A stretch of DNA of 64,000 bases from the NCBI GenBank assembly GCA_910578175.1, contig CAJTPF010000001.1:121842-185841 (forward strand). Reading direction: 5' to 3'. Of this stretch, positions 61,950-64,000 are shown in pieces. The DNA comes from an uncultured Lachnospiraceae bacterium. Lineage in GTDB: Bacteria; Bacillota; Clostridia; Lachnospirales; Lachnospiraceae. The stretch's first letter is position 1. Every line of letters begins with the position of its first letter. A model generated the notes under the pieces. It was not told where the DNA came from. It worked only from the letters and a program-made list of their open reading frames with translations, and searched no databases. A program made the position numbers and the translations under genes.

Positions 61950-63308
61950 GTGAAAAAGAAGATCAATCTGCAGTTTATAATGATTACCGTTATTGCGATA
62001 ATATTCACAGCGATATTTTCCGGTATTATCTTTTATGAGATTTTTAAGACGGAAGTGATGGAAGAAATAAAGTCCTATGCACATCTGCTAACCGCCACTG
62101 CTTCTTTTGAAAAATTGGAGGAAGATCTGAGTGAAAAAAATATCCGAAATCTGCGTATTACGGTTATGAATAAAGACGGTACGGTAGAATTTGATACCAA
62201 TGCGGATATCGGGGGGATGGATAATCACCGGAGACGGCCGGAAATTATTGAAGCAATAAAGTATGGGGAAGGTGAGAACATCCGGAAGTCAGAAACTCTG
62301 GATACCAATACGTTTTATTATGCAGTCCGGCTGGATGATGGAGGAATCATCCGGGTTGCAAAGGAAAGTAGCAGTATATATCATGTATTTTTTAATTCTT
62401 TTCCGTATATCGGAATGATCGCGGTAATACTGTTTTTCATCTGTATCATAATATCCCACATCCTGACTAAGAGTCTGATTTCTCCGATTGAGAAGATGTC
62501 CAGGGATATCGACCATGTCAGTGAAATCAATACTTACAAAGAACTGATTCCGTTTATGAGTACCATACAGAAGCAGCATGAGGATATCTTAAAAAATGCA
62601 AAACTGCGCCAGGAGTTTACTGCAAATGTATCTCATGAGTTAAAGACGCCGCTGACATCCATATCCGGATATTCTGAACTGATCGAAAACGGTATGGCGG
62701 CAAATGAGGATGTAATACGGTTTGCCAGGGAAATCCACCGGAATTCCAACCGGCTTCTCACACTGATCAATGATATCATACGGCTGTCGGAACTGGATAC
62801 CGTTGATATGAATGTGGGATTAGAACGGCTGAATCTGTATGATATGGCTTTTAACTGTGTGGAAATGCTGAAAATGAGTGCGGAGAAGCATAAAGTAACG
62901 ATGAGTATAAAAGGGCAGGAGGTATATATCCTGGGAAATCGTCAGATGATAGACGAAATGATATATAATCTTTGTGATAATGCCATCCGGTATAACAATG
63001 AAAATGGTACAGTGGCAGTAACGGTCATGGGAATCCGGCGTTTTGATGCCGAACTCGGAAGACTGAAAAATGAAGCCGTGCTGTCGGTTAAGGATACCGG
63101 AATCGGAATACCCAAAACACATCAGGAGCGGATATTTGAGAGGTTTTACAGAGTGGATAAGAGCCGTTCCAAATCCACAGGCGGTACCGGACTTGGACTG
63201 GCCATTGTCAAACATATTGTTGCGGGGCATAAAGGCGCAGCTATTGAGCTTGAAAGCGACAGTGGTAAAGGAACGGAAATCAGGATCATATTTCCGGCGG
63301 ATGAATAA
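61950..63308 (+). CDS. PhoR-like sensor histidine kinase
   Basis: 452 residues with a GTG start (AGGAGG upstream). Two membrane helices (about 8-26 and 152-172) flank a PAS-like extracytoplasmic domain; then HAMP, HisKA (SHELKTPLTSISGYSELIENG), HATPase with NLCDNAIRYN, KDTGIGIPKTHQERIFERFYRVDKSRS and GGTGLGLAIVKHI. The overall layout is that of PhoR. It should control the regulator just upstream. Confidence 0.92.
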   Translation: MKKKINLQFIMITVIAIIFTAIFSGIIFYEIFKTEVMEEIKSYAHLLTATASFEKLEEDLSEKNIRNLRITVMNKDGTVEFDTNADIGGMDNHRRRPEIIEAIKYGEGENIRKSETLDTNTFYYAVRLDDGGIIRVAKESSSIYHVFFNSFPYIGMIAVILFFICIIISHILTKSLISPIEKMSRDIDHVSEINTYKELIPFMSTIQKQHEDILKNAKLRQEFTANVSHELKTPLTSISGYSELIENGMAANEDVIRFAREIHRNSNRLLTLINDIIRLSELDTVDMNVGLERLNLYDMAFNCVEMLKMSAEKHKVTMSIKGQEVYILGNRQMIDEMIYNLCDNAIRYNNENGTVAVTVMGIRRFDAELGRLKNEAVLSVKDTGIGIPKTHQERIFERFYRVDKSRSKSTGGTGLGLAIVKHIVAGHKGAAIELESDSGKGTEIRIIFPADE

Positions 63309-63341
63309 CGTGAAAATTTATGTATATAATAATATTTATTT

Positions 63342-63376
63342 TACAAGTATTTGATAAGACAGATACTTGTATTTTT
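63342..63376 (+). terminator. Terminator after PhoR-like gene
   Basis: TACAAGTAT (63342-63350) pairs with ATACTTGTA (63363-63371), followed by TTTTT. Confidence 0.85.
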
Positions 63377-63421
63377 ATTGGTTTATTTTGGATATGGAAC
63401 ATCTTGGAGCCAAAAATTAAT

Positions 63422-63475
63422 TTTACCCAGATTTTACATAGATACAACCTGAAATTAACATGGCATTTATATAAT
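63422..63475 (+). promoter_or_regulatory. PHO box and -10 of nptA
   Basis: TTTACC (63422), TTTACA (63433), ACAACC (63444) and TTAACA (63455) start at exact 11-bp intervals, and TATAAT lies at 63470-63475. The known Firmicutes PhoP box is TT(A/T)ACA repeated with 11-bp period just upstream of the -10, with no need for a good -35. This is consistent with activation by the PhoP-like regulator at 61266. Confidence 0.8.
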
Positions 63476-63519
63476 TCGGGTAACAGTTAATTTGAAATTA
63501 TAAAGAATGGAGATACAAA

Positions 63520-64000
63520 ATGGACATTTTTAGTATTTTTACCATGTTTGGCGGTCTGGCCTTGTTTTTATACGGAATGAATCTGATGGGAGAAGGTCTG
63601 GCAAAAGTATCCGGCGGAAAGTTAGAGCAGATACTGGAGCGAATGACCAATTCCACCGGAAAAGCCGTGCTGCTGGGAGCTGCGGTCACGGCGGTGATTC
63701 AGTCTTCGTCTGCAACCACGGTAATGGTGGTGGGATTTGTAAATTCGGGAATCATGCGGCTGTCCCAGGCGGTAGGGGTGATCATGGGAGCCAATATCGG
63801 AACAACGGTTACTTCATGGGTACTGAGTCTTGCAGGAATCGACAGCAGCAATTTCTTTGTTCAGTTTTTGAAGCCCAGTTCCTTTTCTCCGGTGCTGGCA
63901 GTCATTGGCATGATACTGATCATGTTTACAAAAAGCGATAAGAAAAAAGATGTGGGTTCCATTCTGATCGGTTTTGCCATTCTGATGTTCGGAATGGATA
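63520..64000 (+). CDS. Na+/phosphate cotransporter, NptA type (C-terminus beyond window)
   Basis: The visible 160 residues from ATG 63520 (GGAG upstream) hold the first NptA repeat: FGGLALFLYGMNLMGEGL, then VTAVIQSSSATTVMVVGF (QSSS motif) and GVIMGANIGTTVTSW. Such proteins take up phosphate with sodium and usually end in a PhoU-like domain, which cannot be seen. It has a PHO box promoter. Confidence 0.93.
   Translation, partial: MDIFSIFTMFGGLALFLYGMNLMGEGLAKVSGGKLEQILERMTNSTGKAVLLGAAVTAVIQSSSATTVMVVGFVNSGIMRLSQAVGVIMGANIGTTVTSWVLSLAGIDSSNFFVQFLKPSSFSPVLAVIGMILIMFTKSDKKKDVGSILIGFAILMFGMD

Overview
The window looks like chromosome of a low-GC, Gram-positive, anaerobic spore former, most likely a Lachnospiraceae-type clostridium. 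The reasons are: AGGAGG-type ribosome sites, frequent TTG/GTG starts, a SleC-like spore cortex-lytic gene, rubrerythrin, an AsnA-type asparagine synthetase, DegV, an NptA-type phosphate carrier, and many two-component and HD-GYP proteins. No rRNA, tRNA, CRISPR array or flagellar gene was seen.

Layout. 1-2.2 kb: end of a GH13 amylase gene and a divergent degV. 2.2-12.4 kb: a ten-gene chemosensory and c-di-GMP cluster (REC-HD-GYP, histidine kinase, REC with a degenerate HD-GYP, CheR, CheB, CheY-like REC, CheA, CheW, a receptor with no sensing domain). 12.5-15.5 kb: an HPt protein and a Cache hybrid kinase. 15.8-19.7 kb: asnA (minus), then hflX, thyA and folA. 19.8-33.6 kb: a sleC-like gene cut in two by a 12,578-bp element. 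33.9-45.2 kb: carbonic anhydrase, a soluble CZB chemoreceptor, an XRE regulator, housekeeping and unknown genes, and an ABC transporter with its own two-component system. 45.3-53.1 kb: rubrerythrin, then leuB-ilvD-ilvB-serC-serA. 53.1-57.8 kb: AT-rich accessory island with a broken starch-binding surface protein. 58-64 kb: DUF1015, Fur, HD and patatin genes, a PhoP/PhoR-like pair and the start of nptA behind a PHO box.

Main discovery. The N-terminal half of sleC (19777-20664) and its C-terminal half (33222-33611) are separated by an element encoding a large serine recombinase. A 9-bp repeat (TGGATGACC) sits at both junctions, and inside it lie 19-bp inverted arms. Joining the halves across one repeat copy restores a 418-codon frame. 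The circular form would carry a 52-bp nearly symmetrical attP. This is the architecture of sporulation intervening elements such as skin in sigK, here in a cortex-lytic (germination) gene. Cargo: an AAA ATPase with a nuclease-like DUF234 end, an ImmA peptidase with a membrane partner, a MerR-controlled multidrug-type ABC exporter with one frameshifted subunit, two tandem XRE regulators and several small unknown genes. Whether excision is developmentally controlled cannot be told from sequence.

Other points: the chemosensory cluster probably acts on c-di-GMP or another non-motility output; rubrerythrin has a palindromic operator on its -10 region; nptA has four PHO-box repeats at exact 11-bp spacing just downstream of a PhoPR-like system.
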